From the NCBI GenBank assembly GCA_001465935.1, contig LNKV01000013.1, forward strand, positions 558,001 to 622,000: 64,000 bases of DNA. The letters run 5' to 3'. This document shows positions 1 to 11,559 of this stretch, in pieces. The DNA is from Clarireedia homoeocarpa (Eukaryota > Ascomycota > Leotiomycetes > Helotiales > Rutstroemiaceae). The notes below the pieces were generated by a model, which ran no database searches, was not told where the DNA came from, and saw only the letters and a program-made list of their open reading frames with translations. The stretch's first letter is position 1. The number at the start of each line of letters is the position of its first letter. A program made the position numbers and the translations under genes.

Positions 1-1018
1 AGAGAATACGCACGTTGTTGGATGAGCATCTCAAATATTTTGCACACATATCCAAGAAAATGCATGCTATTTCTGAAGCGTGGACTCGAAATGAGAGTTG
101 TGAGCTCCCTACTCAGATAAGATTTCGATGCCTGCTGTTGAGCAGGGACTAGTATTTATCAGTGTAAGGTCTTATTTTTAGATTATATTTAGACTCACCG
201 TAATCGACGCAAACATTGTAGAGAACGGGTATTACGAAAGCAAGTAAGGTATCGTCCGATAGCTGGGAGATAATTGTTGGTATATAATTCGCCGAGACGA
301 TACGCTCCCTGTTCTCATCTGTGGAGTATTATTACCGAAGGCCAAGATCGGATATAATTGACATACCTGTGTCTGCACATGAATTCCCTATCAACCGTAA
401 GATTTGAAGTTTGAAAGAATGTCTCAATGCTTGTGTGATCGATATCCCGAGAAAGAAGCCTAGTACTCCGGAATCCCCGAGAGGAACTCTCCATTTTGCT
501 GCTGCATTGTTAGCAGGCAAGAAGATGTAGATTTCACGGGCAGACATGTGTGAAAGTGGTAATCACTTGACCACGTGAGACGTAGGTATCATCCATCGAA
601 GGCTTCCAAACTTGATGAGCTACTCACAATCTCGAGCCCCATCTGCCAGCTTTTCTGCAGCCTCGTCAATAAAGATCGAGTCCTGCCACCATAGGTGCGC
701 CAACATAGGTAAAGCTTTCTTCAACCTCTCAGTCCTTCTCGCTCTATCCTCGACATCCACCACTGCTTCAACTTCCTCATCCCCATCTCCCATCACCTCA
801 TCCTCTTTTTCAACCTCCTCCTCAAGCTCAAAGAGTCTGATAATAGATCTCGACATATTTCTCTGCTCTTCCTCATCTAATCGTTCCGTAGGAAGCTTTC
901 CTTCCTTGAAGGACGAATATAGAACTGACTGTGATGGTTCATTCATCAAACCCGTCTCCTCGACAGTACCACTCGTGGTATTTGTAGGATAACCGCCGAG
1001 CTGTGGTTGCTGGTCCAT
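1..1018 (-). CDS. Armadillo-repeat smgGDS-like protein (5' part, runs off the window)
   Basis: Partial gene, read as complement(join(<1..148,199..318,367..501,628..1018)). The first exon encodes an acidic N-terminus; the start chosen is the ATG at 1018 (reading MDQQPQLGGY). An upstream in-frame ATG at 1054 would add 12 residues. The next exons read LRLIGNSCADTDENRERIV and VIPVLYNVCVDY, a pattern I associate with fungal relatives of Rap1 GDP-dissociation stimulator (smgGDS/RAP1GDS1), armadillo proteins that chaperone and activate small GTPases in the cytosol. Each intron has a good donor (GTGAGT, GTATGT, GTGAGT) and the frame is kept through all four exons. The second exon could begin at 501 or 498 because AG occurs twice; TGCTAAC just upstream supports this area as the acceptor. 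The C-terminal repeats are outside the window. The armadillo family is fairly secure, the GDS role less so. Confidence 0.65.
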
Positions 1019-2491
1019 TGTTACTGACCTACAAGCCCTCTTTGCATGTAACAAGGGGAAATGACACTAAGAAGATCGATATGGGTGCGTCAAAGCCAAG
1101 AACAGCTGCGCCACGATTTTATTCGCAATGGTGCTCCGTATCAGGTGAAATTGGGATACCGATATGACAAGAACACGAGATGCTGGGATTTGTGGGTTGG
1201 ACTTCGTTTCAGGGGGTTTGTTGATGGTTACCCGTACTAAATATGAAAAGATTAACACGGGTTTAAGGCATCATCCGCTATCGAAGAGCGGAGCGGAGAA
1301 CAAATCTTGTCTCCGACGGCCGGGAAACTCGAGGCAAAAAAGCTAATACCTTATTTCGACGTTGAACCTTTTACAATTACGGGATTACGGAGTCACAGGA
1401 GTACAAAAACGAGTAGAAGTGTTATTAAGCTTACCCTTGCCATGCCAAAGTTTCTGTGATAAGCTTCTTCGCAACCTTGTTTCTTCTGTTGTAACCTGCA
1501 AAAGTTTCGACGTTCCATTCCGAGGCCAGACACTCGTTCTGTTGCGCAGATGCTGGATTAATAATCTCAGGAGAGAGTGCGCTAGAACTCGGAAGACATA
1601 GATTGTGATTGGAGAATTACTTTAGTAATCCCTATCCTTACCCGGTATCCGTGCTTCCAGTATCAATAACTTCACCGTCCCTCATCATCCCATAGGACCT
1701 TTCTACGAGGTGCCAAGAACAAGCCCAGATCAAGCCCATTCTCATCCTCATCCACCATCTTACGTCTCCCCTCCTCGTCTCCTGTCAGTTGTGCTATCTC
1801 TATTATTGCCCGATTGACCACGTATGCAGTCCCGATGCAGTCAATTGTTGTAGCCTTGTCTACCGTTTCCGTAACCCTAGTATGGGAGGCTGTGTTTGGA
1901 CAATGACGAGCCTGTGCATATGCGAGGTTTACATAGAGTTGGACTCGACATACCACTATCACTTGCACATGCATATTAAAGGGCTGCTTGGATCATCTCT
2001 GGTGACATCGATAATCATCACCGTCACGACTACCGAACATATGGATGCTACGCGTTTTCCCAAGTTGTCAACAGAATGTAACCAAAGATGTAATTGATCG
2101 GTAAGATTCTATTCCTTTTTTGTTTGATCATTCGACCATTTCTGGCATACATAAGGGGCCCGGCTAGGATGATTCAGCTGCAACATGGAAGGAGATCCAT
2201 AGACTATAGTACACAGTTTAACAGAACTAACGAAATTCGCGGGGAGAAGATCCTGTCCAAGTGTGCTGCTACACATTCCATTTGTGGGGGTTGCCATGAC
2301 ACTATAAACGACCAGAAAGTAGATATAGAGTCTGTCGAGGATAACGAAATGACTCTTGAGGTCATTAAAAGCAGGGGGGTGGGATTTAGCCCAAGAGATT
2401 TCAGTAAATCAGCACATCTTCCATCGTAAAGGCTCTTTTCATGAAGCGTAGCGCTATTAATGTCAACCACGTAGTCTGGATGCGATGACAC
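1019..2491. other. Intergenic stretch, no gene recognised
   Basis: About 1.5 kb between two minus-strand genes. It must hold the promoter of the smgGDS-like gene and the 3' end of the coiled-coil gene. The longest minus-strand open frame (1672-1974, 100 codons) ends in an acidic, protein-like tail, but I found no splice partners and no family resemblance. The frame at 2204-2491 starts straight after the stop of the upstream gene and is probably 3' UTR. Confidence 0.5.
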
Positions 2492-4096
2492 TCAAACCCG
2501 AGATGCTTCGAAACCTATCCCAAGGCCAATACCCTCAACAGCTCGTACTTTCTCTTTTGGATAGTCGACACTATAGCTTTCTTCACGCTTTCTCTTTTCA
2601 ACCGGCTTCGTCACTATACCGAAGATTTTTGATTGCAAGAGGCCGCTCTTCTCTGCAACAGGGTTGGGAGTACTTGTTCGGGATGCTGCTACTTCGAAAG
2701 ACTCACGAGGATCGGCACGTAACATCTCGGTTGCACTTTGACTAGCCTGGCTTTCTTGAATTTCCTCGCTTTCTCCACGACGATGGTGTTCCAATGCAGC
2801 ACGGGCGATTTCCTCGACATCCTCTGCCGAGATGGTACTGTCACGGCTCTTACGTCTGCGCTGTCGGGCCTGGGTTGTTGGAGTTCTATTGGAATAAACA
2901 GAGCGGGGAGCGGATTGTGGCATGAATTGTGCGGAGGGGAGAAGGGTTGAATTAGCGGTAACAGGACGAGCCGAACGAGGTGTGGTTGGTAAGGAAGAGA
3001 GTGATTGTACACCACGATTGTGCCTGCCAGTAGTAGGGGTACGAGGTTCTGGACGTCGGCTGATGATGGGAGTAGAGGGTGCACTATTATTCTCCTGGCT
3101 CAATACCCGATCTGCCAGAAGGAGAGCAGCGAAGGGTTCTTGGCCGTGCTCGCGAGCTTCACGAATTGATCGACTAGTTCTAGGTGTTTGCTGTGGTGTT
3201 CTGTGATATTGCTGTGGAGTAGCAGGATAGCTGCTGTTGGCAATCTTGGGTGTAGCAATGTGAAACAGGCCACCTGGACTACGCAAAACATTAATGTGCT
3301 CTCTGTTTTCTCGAATACGCTGCGTAAGACGTTCGTTTACATCCTTAGCGGCTTCTAGTTGATCCTCCTTCAACTCGATCGCCTTCTTTGCTCTCTCAAG
3401 ACGGCGAGTAATTATTTGATTCTCTAGTTTGAGATCCTTGCAGATCGCTTTCAGTTTGGCGACGTGCTCAATAGTTGGTGCATTGGCATCAGCTCGTCCT
3501 TGATATGCAAGTTGCAAAACTTGAACCTCTCGCCGAGTTAACTCATGCTCTGCCTCCAGATGCTTGATAGCTTCTTCAGATTCCAACGTCAGAAGAGTAT
3601 TCTGCAATTTGTAATGAGCCTTTTCCATGCGTGCTTCACGAGCGGTATTATCGAGCCTGGCATTCTCTGCGATCAAGGCTTGTACCATATCCCTCAACTC
3701 TTGCGGCGAAGCTTCAGCAACTTCCTGGGCGCTGGGTTTGTATGAGGCACTAACCGCAGGTGCCTTTTTGATGCCATTTGTGCTGGTAGGGGGCGGCGAT
3801 GGGGTCGCAGCGTTCGCAATTGGTGCAGCATTGAGCCCCGGACGAATATTTGGAACTTGAGAAGATGGAGGAGGTGTTATTGATGCTGATAGAGGACGCG
3901 GAGAATTATATTTCGCAGTGTTCTGTGAAGCAAGATCGCCAACAAGGGCTCGAGAAGTTCCATCGACTATTGACTTTTGTGGAGAAAGTGGCCCAGGACC
4001 CTCTTTTTGGACTGGAAGATGTGAGTGAGAAGGTTGAGGTGTGTTTGGAACATCGGCTGGACTAGACATGTCATCGTAGAAGCCTTGGGAAGCCAT
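2492..4096 (-). CDS. Coiled-coil protein of unknown function
   Basis: Intronless frame of 534 codons starting at the ATG at 4096 (MASQGFYDDM). I do not recognise the family. Residues about 1-125 are low-complexity and rich in Pro, Ser and Thr. Residues about 128-270 form a long charged helix (RDMVQALIAENARL... then LERAKKAIELKEDQLEAA), typical of a parallel coiled coil. The rest is disordered, with several SP and TP sites and basic patches such as ARQRRRKSRD and KPVEKRKREE that could be nuclear signals. The acidic helix segment EDVEEIARAALEHHRRGE lies near residue 425. This layout fits a scaffold or cytoskeleton/spindle-associated protein regulated by proline-directed kinases, but that is inference from composition only. 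The length of the frame and the coherent coiled coil make it very likely to be a real gene. Confidence 0.75.
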   Translation of the reverse strand: MASQGFYDDMSSPADVPNTPQPSHSHLPVQKEGPGPLSPQKSIVDGTSRALVGDLASQNTAKYNSPRPLSASITPPPSSQVPNIRPGLNAAPIANAATPSPPPTSTNGIKKAPAVSASYKPSAQEVAEASPQELRDMVQALIAENARLDNTAREARMEKAHYKLQNTLLTLESEEAIKHLEAEHELTRREVQVLQLAYQGRADANAPTIEHVAKLKAICKDLKLENQIITRRLERAKKAIELKEDQLEAAKDVNERLTQRIRENREHINVLRSPGGLFHIATPKIANSSYPATPQQYHRTPQQTPRTSRSIREAREHGQEPFAALLLADRVLSQENNSAPSTPIISRRPEPRTPTTGRHNRGVQSLSSLPTTPRSARPVTANSTLLPSAQFMPQSAPRSVYSNRTPTTQARQRRRKSRDSTISAEDVEEIARAALEHHRRGESEEIQESQASQSATEMLRADPRESFEVAASRTSTPNPVAEKSGLLQSKIFGIVTKPVEKRKREESYSVDYPKEKVRAVEGIGLGIGFEASRV

Positions 4097-5394
4097 GTTT
4101 CAAAGTTGGTGATTGTGGGATGCGGTGGGTAGGAAAGGATAAGGTCTCGTAGATGGGGAGTAACTTCGAGGATCGCAATGGTTTTGATAACACTCCACGA
4201 AGCACAATACAGAGTGAACGGACCTGCGCTTGTTCAGCACCCCAAGCTTGATAGTCGCTGTATCGGAATTGACAAGAGCGCTTGTGGCCAGGTGCCGCGA
4301 AGAACGCGCACTGGTTCGTCAGCACCCCAGCAATTGCGGAGTATTCTTATGGTGCTTCTGCGCGTTAAATTGCCTGCAGCGTAGCTTGGGACAGCGAATG
4401 CGACTGCGATGATATCAATATATGGGATGCGACAGCTGGTGTTTATGTTTATGTCGCAGTGCGATAAGAATTATGAGTGGGCATTATTTGCGACAATTGC
4501 GAACAGGTGAAATTCAATTTTAGCAGATGGCATCTGGCTGGCTGGGGGATAGTTGCTAAGGCGATGCCATGTGGGGTTTAGTGTGGATTTCTTGGGGCGC
4601 AGGTTGGAAAGAGGTTAGTGCCAAAGTCCCAATGTTCCAATGTCCCATAACTTGATCATTTTTGGTAAAGAGCTGTCCTGGCGAATTCCCTTTTGGTGCT
4701 TCAAAGTCTCGGATGACAGCCGAAGCCGTCGTGGATAAGGAGTTCGGGAGGAAGGCTGCATGCGTATTGTACTGTCTGGACGCACAGTAGGAATTGTGGA
4801 TTGCATTCGCAGACCGATGCAAGAAGACATCAAGCAAGCCTGCATCTTGCAAGCTTCGCATCGAACGCGAGATTTCCCCTCCATGTATCCTCCTCCTGGG
4901 ACTGGTGCTGGTACTTCTACCCCTGTTAAGCACAAACTCGCGCTGTGCCTTCGTCCTTTCTCCGATATTAGAAATCGTCGATAACGGCTTGACGGTCGTG
5001 AGCCAATAATATTGCCCCTATGGGGGGTAATCTCTAATAAAGGGTCACCAATATCTCCCCGAGCAACAAGAACCTTCTATTCACCCAGGGAAATGAGCTT
5101 CGAGAATAAAAAATGGGATCTGCTCAAAAATTACTTCCCGTACTATTGACACCATTGCCACAATCATCTCTATTCATGAGGAGAGTATCAGTTTTCCATC
5201 AAAATCCTCTCGATATGGAAGCAAGGCTTGTTTTGTTGCTCTAAAGTACTATTTACGCTTTCCTATCTTGAGCTCTATTGACACCACCGCGTTCGTTCCA
5301 ATCGAGCATCACTGTTTACTCTTCCCAACAAGTTTGGGCAAGGCATGACCAAGTACTGAATATTACTCGAACATCTGCGAGCACAACTGCAAAC
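4097..5394. promoter_or_regulatory. Shared upstream region of two divergent genes
   Basis: About 1.3 kb between the starts of the minus-strand coiled-coil gene and the plus-strand LRR gene, so it must contain both promoters. The overlapping minus-strand frames at 4556-4935 are in different phases, have no recognisable domains and look like chance. I cannot point to a specific regulatory site. Confidence 0.4.
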
Positions 5395-8300
5395 ATGGAT
5401 AATGCACCACTCAATAATAAGCCTCGACCTTCTGGGCTTCCTAGACCCTCTGGGCTTCCTAGACCCTCTCGCCTACCACGACCGTCTGCCTCGAGGGAGA
5501 ACTTGCAACAACCACTGCCACTGAAACCCTCGAATACCATTAGCAATCCTCGTCTGCGAAACGCCCCATCTCGAGATCAGTTATCTAGTTCGACGGCTAC
5601 GAAGCCACGGCTTACCCCATCTGCTTCGACTCGCCTCCCCCCTCGTCCGATCCAGCGCAAACCAAGCAACAACGCCTTTCGAACACCCAGAGTAGACAGC
5701 TTGGACTCGGCTCGACCAACATCAAGTGAGGCGGGGGATTCAGTGAAGGACTATAACCCGTTTGCGCCTGTCATATCGGATGATGATGAAGGACCTGGCG
5801 GACTTTTGTCCCCTCGCCCGTCGCTTTCGGAGCGCACGATGGAAACGTTGCAGAGAATCCCATCCTCACCAGCGGCTAAGAGAAGGCAATCCAATTTTTA
5901 TAATGGTCAGGATTCTCAGCGTTCTGCCTCCCGCGCTGGTACATCATCAAGACCTGGCTCCAGTTACCAGAGCGATGCATCAATGAGACCACCATCTCGC
6001 ATTTCTGCTGGCTCAAGACCGGCATCCAGTGCAGATTCTATACCGTCTGTCTCGGAATTCCGTTCGGCTTCCGGTACATTCCATCCTCCTCCAACGACTT
6101 ACCAAGCTACGACTCCTATGAAACGACCTAGTCCCACGAAGGCATTGAAAACACCAACCTTTCGAACCAGCTTCAGTCCAGGAAGCATGACACAGCTTCC
6201 ATCTCCTGGAAATACTTTGCAACGATCGCCAAGCCCTGTAAAATCGGAACGACTCCCTACGATCAAATCTGGTAGCAAGACCTTCAGCGCTAGATCCGTC
6301 AAGGAGCGAGCGTCTGTGACCGGCCTGTTCCGAAAACCCTCCATGCCGTCTATGGATCAAGCGTCAAGGGATGATGATGAGTCTCCATTTCTTTCAAGAA
6401 AAAGATCCATGAACTTTAAGAGCATCCCACCCAAATCGGTTACATCGACTCCTAGTGAGCCGGCCACCAATTCTGCGGACAGTGAAGGAACCACGGCATT
6501 GAAGTCATCGACCGCGCTAAGAGAACAAATTGCAAAAGCGAAGGCAGCGAAACGAGCGGCAGCGGCAGCCGCAGAGAAGCCAGGAGTTGACAATGCTGAA
6601 CCGACTCAAGATGAAGCTCCTGTAGTACCCACAGAGGCGTTTGACTTCGGCATTTCGAATGACCCTTTCAATCAGCGAATTGATCCAAATAACAATAAAG
6701 GTCTTCTTAGAAAATGGATCAGCGCTGCACGAGCTGATGGACGCCTCAACATCTCTGCTATGGGATTCAAAGAGATACCCGAGGAGGTATTGAACATGTA
6801 CAATCTTGATTCACTTGAACCACAAGACGGATCATGGGCAGAAACAGTTGACTTAACACGATTCATTGCTGCTGATAACGAAATGGAAATCATTGATGAA
6901 GCTGTATTTCCGGATGTAGATCCGCGTGAAGCTATGGACGATGAAGACTTTAAGGGCAATCAATTTGGTGGTATTGAGACTTTGGATCTTCATGGTAACT
7001 TCCTGAGAGAGATTCCACGTGGTTTGCGACGGCTTGAACTGTTGACAACTCTGAATCTGGTGGGTCGAGTCTCTAAAACACATGCAATATGTAATCTAAC
7101 CTCCTATAGTCCAATAATAAGCTAGGGAATGAATCCCTACATGTTATCACACAGATTATATCCCTACGAGATCTGAAGCTTGCGGGGAACGGATTAAGCG
7201 GGGCTTTAGATGCGGATATATGCAATTTACAGAACCTGGAGGTTTTGGACGTACAAAGGAATGCGCTTGATAGTCTTCCAGAAGAATTCGCCCAACTCGT
7301 CCGACTAAGAATCCTCAACGTTACGGAAAATCGTTTCAAATCTTTACCTTTTGACGTTCTCCATCAGGTACCTCTTATCGAACTTATGGCAGTGAAGAAT
7401 GGCATTGCCGGGACTCTAGTTTCCGCAGAGGTGAAGGAGCTTTCTCAGCTCCAGCTCCTTGATGTCACAAGCAATGCGATCACAAGCATCTCAGAGTCTG
7501 AGCTTAGCCTTCCTTCGCTGCATCAATTGAGTTGTTCTTCAAACCGCCTCACCGGGTTACCAGACCTGAGCTCTTGGTCATCCCTTCGCACTTTGGCAGC
7601 AGAGGACAACAACATTTCAGAGCTCCCTATAGGATTTGTCGATCTGCCAAAACTGAAGAACGTTAATTTCAACGGAAACAATATTAAGGTCTTAGACGAT
7701 AGGATAGGTGAGATGGAAACCCTTGACATCTTCCGGATAAGTGGAAATCCACTTAGGGAGAAGAAATTTTCCACAATGAGTACAGAGGATTTGAAGAACG
7801 CTCTCAAACTACGGATCATCCCGGCTGAGCAAGGAGGTGAACTCCTTTCTGAGCCAAGCAACCCAAGTCGGCCCTCGTCGTCATCATCATCCTTAGCCAC
7901 TTGGCCTGTAAAGCCGGGTGGTGTACTGGATCGATCACATACGAATTCTCACTCATTGAACCCAGTTGCAGCAGCAGATGTTGCGTCGCAAGAAGTCATC
8001 AAGGTATTACATCTACACCACAACAGTTTCAAGGAAATACCGAGCTCTATCGCGTTCTTCGCATCCACTTTGACCTCCCTGAATTTGGCTCATAATGAGT
8101 TCACAAGCGACACCTTTCTCAAGGACGACCTGGAATTGCCAGTCTTAAAGGAATTGAACCTTAGCTCCAACACATTCAGTTCCCTGCAACCACTAATGCA
8201 GCATTTACAGGCTCCCCAGCTAGAGAAGCTCGACATAAGTTTCAATCGCCTAACTTCGCTACCGGTCTTGAGACCGCATTTCCCCAGCTTGATCTTCTTG

Positions 8301-8567
8301 ATGGCATCAAACAACACGATCCGGGAACTCCTACCAGAAGCAGTTAAAGGATTGAGGGCACTTGACTGCAGTAGTAATGAGATCAACAGCTTGAATGCCC
8401 GTATCGGACTTTTCGGTGGACCTGATGGATTACAGAGGTTAGATGTTAGCGGGAACCGTTTCCGTGTTCCCAAGTACACCATTTTGGAGAAGGGCACAGA
8501 GGCAACGCTTGCATGGTTGCGTGATAGAATACCGACCGATGAGACAAGCTTGACGGATGTAGACTAG
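5395..8567 (+). CDS. Leucine-rich-repeat protein, LRRC40-like
   Basis: Two exons, join(5395..7059,7110..8567), 1040 residues. The intron is 50 bases (donor GTGGGT, acceptor CCTATAG) and joins ...LTTLNL to SNNKLGNESL, restoring a textbook LRR. The start is the first ATG in frame (MDNAPLNNKP); the open frame upstream has no ATG. Residues 1 to about 430 are disordered and Ser/Pro rich, opening with three tandem PSGLPR-like hexapeptides. An Ala/Lys helix (EQIAKAKAAKRAAAAAAEK) lies near residue 375-395. From about residue 525 some fifteen LxxLxLxxNxL repeats run to the end, with an insert of about 60 residues (near 810-860) rich in Ser. The segment around NPLREKKFSTMSTEDLKNAL resembles LRRC40-type proteins. 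Such proteins are non-enzymatic binding platforms. Partner and pathway cannot be told from sequence. Confidence 0.85.
5428..5481 (+). repeat. Three 18-bp coding repeats (PSGLPR, PSGLPR, PSRLPR)
   Basis: Direct repeats inside the first exon of the LRR gene. Copies one and two differ by a single base. The third is diverged at several sites but keeps the PSxLPR pattern. Because 18 is a multiple of three, slippage would change copy number without shifting frame. Confidence 0.85.
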
Positions 8568-9104
8568 AGTGAGTGTATTGTACAGTAGAAAAAATATTGG
8601 GTCTGCGCAATTCGGCGTTGGTTGATAACGCAGGGAGGCGTAACACCAAGCAGTAATGTACTTATTGATGGGTTGGTCATTCATTGGTCATTGTATAGAT
8701 TGTAATTAACGCTATTCCTTCATGAAGAATGACAATATTATTCATCTTATCGCCTGAAACACATCATCCTTTGCAAAGTGGCTGTGAAGAGAGCACTTGA
8801 GAGTAGTGAGTGAGTTGTATGTGTAACACGTGACAACGGTTTTGTTTCAAGCTTACTCTAACCTTACTACCATTGGCCTCCAGACATTAATCTAGTTCCG
8901 CGAGACGAGCTGTCCTCAAATCAACCCAAGCTCAACTCCGCAAAAAGTACACCTCGTTCCTTTTCAATCACACTCCTTACATTTTTTTTCGCCCAACCCA
9001 CCTTTAAATTTGTGCCAACTCATACACGCATCGTATCTCACCGAAACCAACGCCCAAAGCAAAACATATCCCCGAACCTGAGCAATCGCACATCAAATCG
9101 CAAC
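8568..9104. promoter_or_regulatory. Intergenic region upstream of DPM3
   Basis: 537 bases between the LRR gene and DPM3, which lie head to tail. It contains an ACACGTGAC box at about 8826-8834 and pyrimidine-rich stretches (including a T run near 8980) shortly before the start codon, usual for fungal promoters. No gene seen. Confidence 0.4.
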
Positions 9105-9882
9105 ATGACGCGGGCTCAACAAACCATCTCCATTGGCCTGCTGGTCACTTCTGTATGTTGTTCCCTTCACTCTCTGCTCAAGTCATGATGTGCTGGGTCC
9201 CATTCCCTCATGCCTAGACACGCATCCACGCACGCAGCGAAAGGAAAAACGCTGATTTGGGGAAATTTCTCAAAATTATAGTTGTACTTGGCCCTCTTTT
9301 TGGATCTGATTCCACTTCCTGGAAAGGTTGCCGAAGAAATCGTTCCCGTGGTATGTGGTGTTTTTGATATTTCTTTCACATCTCCCCGCCACGTTTCTTT
9401 TACACTCCTTTGTTTTTTGCTCGGATCAGCAACAATCAAAGATATGCAAAATGGATGATACTATGGTCATTACACCGATGCCTATCCCCCTCACTCTCGT
9501 GCACGATGAACTACACTCTCTACCTTCTCCTGAAAACTGGGAAGAGAAGATGGGTATGCTACCACCGGATTGGGCATACGAATCTTTTCCCTTCCCTCCA
9601 CCCGCTTCTCCTTCCTCGACTTTGTTCTCGCACGATGGCACACTGCCAATAACCCAGATCTCTCTTGTCGCACATATCAAGAACAGACTTGCTGATTGGG
9701 TTCATTTTCTGCGGAAATAGTTACCGTTCTGGGTGGTGGTTTCATTTGGAGCTTATCTTTTGGGGAAGCTGGGTTATGGCGTTTTTACCTTTAATGACGT
9801 GCCGGATGCACACAAGGAGTTGATGGCGGAGATCGAGATGGCTAGGAAGGATCTCAGAACTAAGGGTGTCGATGTTGATTAA
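9105..9882 (+). CDS. DPM3: Dolichol-phosphate mannosyltransferase subunit 3
   Basis: Three exons, join(9105..9152,9282..9350,9721..9882), giving 92 residues, the usual size for DPM3. Donors are GTATGT in both introns; acceptors are TTATAG and AAATAG. The protein begins MTRAQQTISIGLLVTS, has two hydrophobic segments (about residues 5-32 and 40-60), then the family signature YGVFTFNDVPDAHKELMAEI and a charged helical tail. DPM3 sits in the ER membrane and tethers the catalytic DPM1 subunit, which makes dolichol-phosphate-mannose for N-glycosylation, O-mannosylation and GPI anchors. The second intron is long for this genome (370 bases) and carries a spurious open frame of 130 codons that should not be annotated. 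ALG6, another dolichol-pathway enzyme, is also in this window but about 52 kb away. Confidence 0.93.
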
Positions 9883-9978
9883 CTGGACGGGGCTGCACGA
9901 GGCTGCTTTGTAGGTGGAGTGGAGGATCGACCGACCGACCGACACAACAACTTGCGTCAAGATGAGGAGGCATTCGAT

Positions 9979-10005
9979 GGACAGAAAGGACAGAAAGGAC
10001 AGAAA
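9979..10005 (+). repeat. Three perfect 9-bp tandem repeats downstream of DPM3
   Basis: The unit GGACAGAAA occurs three times in a row and then decays into GGACA/GGACG units to about 10035. A run of GACC units lies just upstream near 9929-9943. All are in the 3' region of DPM3, outside coding sequence; simple slippage repeats. Confidence 0.85.
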
Positions 10006-10344
10006 GGACAGGACAGGACGGGATTGGACAGGACACAGATGCTGGGACTTTCAGTTATGGATAGAGGGACGGGACGTATGGAGTGTATTGGCAGAATAAT
10101 GAAGGGAATGTTTCGTTGATGTCAGTGTTGATTATACCCATGGTGCTGAACCAAATTTATATTCCATCTAATCTATTCAAAATCCAATCATCGTCTTCGT
10201 GAATAATGCTCAGTATGTCCGAGGTATCAGCCACGATGCAACAAAATCCCGTGGTATCATATACACAAATCTTCGTCTTTTGATATCTTCTCCTCTCTCC
10301 CGCAATCGTTCCTTCTTACTTCCCTCACATTCCGTGGTCCCATG

Positions 10345-11046
10345 CTAACCTCCCACTGTCCCCTCCCTCGCATGCTTCTCCTTCAACCTCTTCTCCTGCG
10401 CCATAAACTCCCTAATCCCCACCGGCACACTCCTGAACAAATCCTCCCCTTCCAGAACCTTTCCCCCGACCCCAAAGTCCCAATCACCTTCACTCCCACC
10501 CCCATCATCATCCATACTGCTTGCCATCTCATCCATCTCCTTCGACCGTAACGCCTTCTCCGCCTTCTTTGTCGCCGCAGCCCACTCCTCTATCTCATCC
10601 CGATACCGATCCCAAACACAGTTTACACAACCACTCATACAGCAGTTGTCGGGTTCGGTGGGACGAGGCGGCACCAGTACACCGGCTATGAGACGCGATT
10701 TGCGGTTTATTTCGGAGCGACGCTCGAGGGGGGAGCTGAGGCGCGAGGAGAAGAGAATGCTGGCCTTCGGTGGGGTGGTGCTGGTTTCGATTGCGGAGCG
10801 CGAGCTTTTGGAGGAAGAAGTGATAGGTGGATTGGAGGGCGAGGCGCTGGTGGGCGGGGAGGAGGATATACTGGGTGTGGAGGCGGAGAGAATAGAAGCG
10901 TAGTAGTCACCGATGGGGTTTGCTTGTTGATTTGAGGGTTTATGCGACGAGGAGGATTCATGGCGAATGGGTATGGAGGGGAGGTGACGGGTTGATGAGG
11001 GGAGTTTGAGTCGTTGCGATAAGCGGAGGAGGGTTCGCTGCTCCAT
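10345..11046 (-). CDS. OXLD1-like mitochondrial protein (oxidoreductase-like N-terminal domain)
   Basis: Intronless frame of 233 residues from the ATG at 11046. The N-terminus is basic and Ser-rich (MEQRTLLRLSQRLKLPSSTR), as expected of a mitochondrial targeting peptide. A Ser/Pro-rich linker follows. The conserved core at about residues 125-152 reads PPRPTEPDNCCMSGCVNCVW, then DRYRDEIEEW; four cysteines in the CCMSGCVNC arrangement define the oxidoreductase-like domain found in human OXLD1 and yeast YPL107W-type proteins. The C-terminal third is acidic with Gly/Asp runs and a basic end. The biochemical role of the family is not settled, and despite the name no catalytic activity should be assumed. 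The gene lies tail to tail with DPM3 and head to head with the next gene, with 513 bases between the two start codons. Confidence 0.85.
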   Translation of the reverse strand: MEQRTLLRLSQRLKLPSSTRHLPSIPIRHESSSSHKPSNQQANPIGDYYASILSASTPSISSSPPTSASPSNPPITSSSKSSRSAIETSTTPPKASILFSSRLSSPLERRSEINRKSRLIAGVLVPPRPTEPDNCCMSGCVNCVWDRYRDEIEEWAAATKKAEKALRSKEMDEMASSMDDDGGGSEGDWDFGVGGKVLEGEDLFRSVPVGIREFMAQEKRLKEKHAREGTVGG

Positions 11047-11559
11047 TTCGTAGGGTGTTGTGTATTTGTGGACTCTGTAGAATAGAGCTCGAGCTGTGTT
11101 ATCGCGAAATCATTGAATAGGCTTGGAGAGTTAGAGGTTCATTGCGTGGAAATCTGGAAGGGGAGTGTGGAAATTTATTTTCCGGGATGGGCATTGCTTG
11201 AACTTTCGTGGAGCAAAACGTCATCGTTGCGACTCGAATTTGGTCAGCAAGAACATATATGTTTCCACAACAAAAGTTCACAAGGTATTTTACCTGGTTA
11301 GAATATCACAAATATATATCTCATCCAACTTGATAGTTAGCAGAATAAGAAAAATAAAGTCACCCCAATTTCCTTGTTTCACCCCGGATCTTGTTTGTCT
11401 GTGTAGTGAGTGAAGTGAAGCTTGTCAATCTACGCTCGGGATATTCGCGAAACCCCTCGGCGCGTCTCAACACGCGATCTCAATTCACACTCAACAATTG
11501 CGACAACCCCCAAGCCAAAGCCATCAACAATGGGGTAATGCGCCTAGGCAGATGCTACA
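11047..11559. promoter_or_regulatory. Divergent promoter region
   Basis: 513 bases between the start codons of the OXLD1-like gene (-) and the long disordered protein (+). Several short open frames are present but none has a recognisable product. The ATG at 11530 is followed immediately by GGG TAA and would be a two-codon upstream frame if transcribed. Confidence 0.4.

Noticed and set aside
1672..1974. 100-codon minus-strand frame with an acidic tail
   Set aside because: No splice partner, no family resemblance and low support; left as unassigned intergenic DNA.
9328..9720. 130-codon plus-strand frame
   Set aside because: It lies across the end of DPM3 exon 2 and its second intron; DPM3 splice signals and family sequence explain the DNA.
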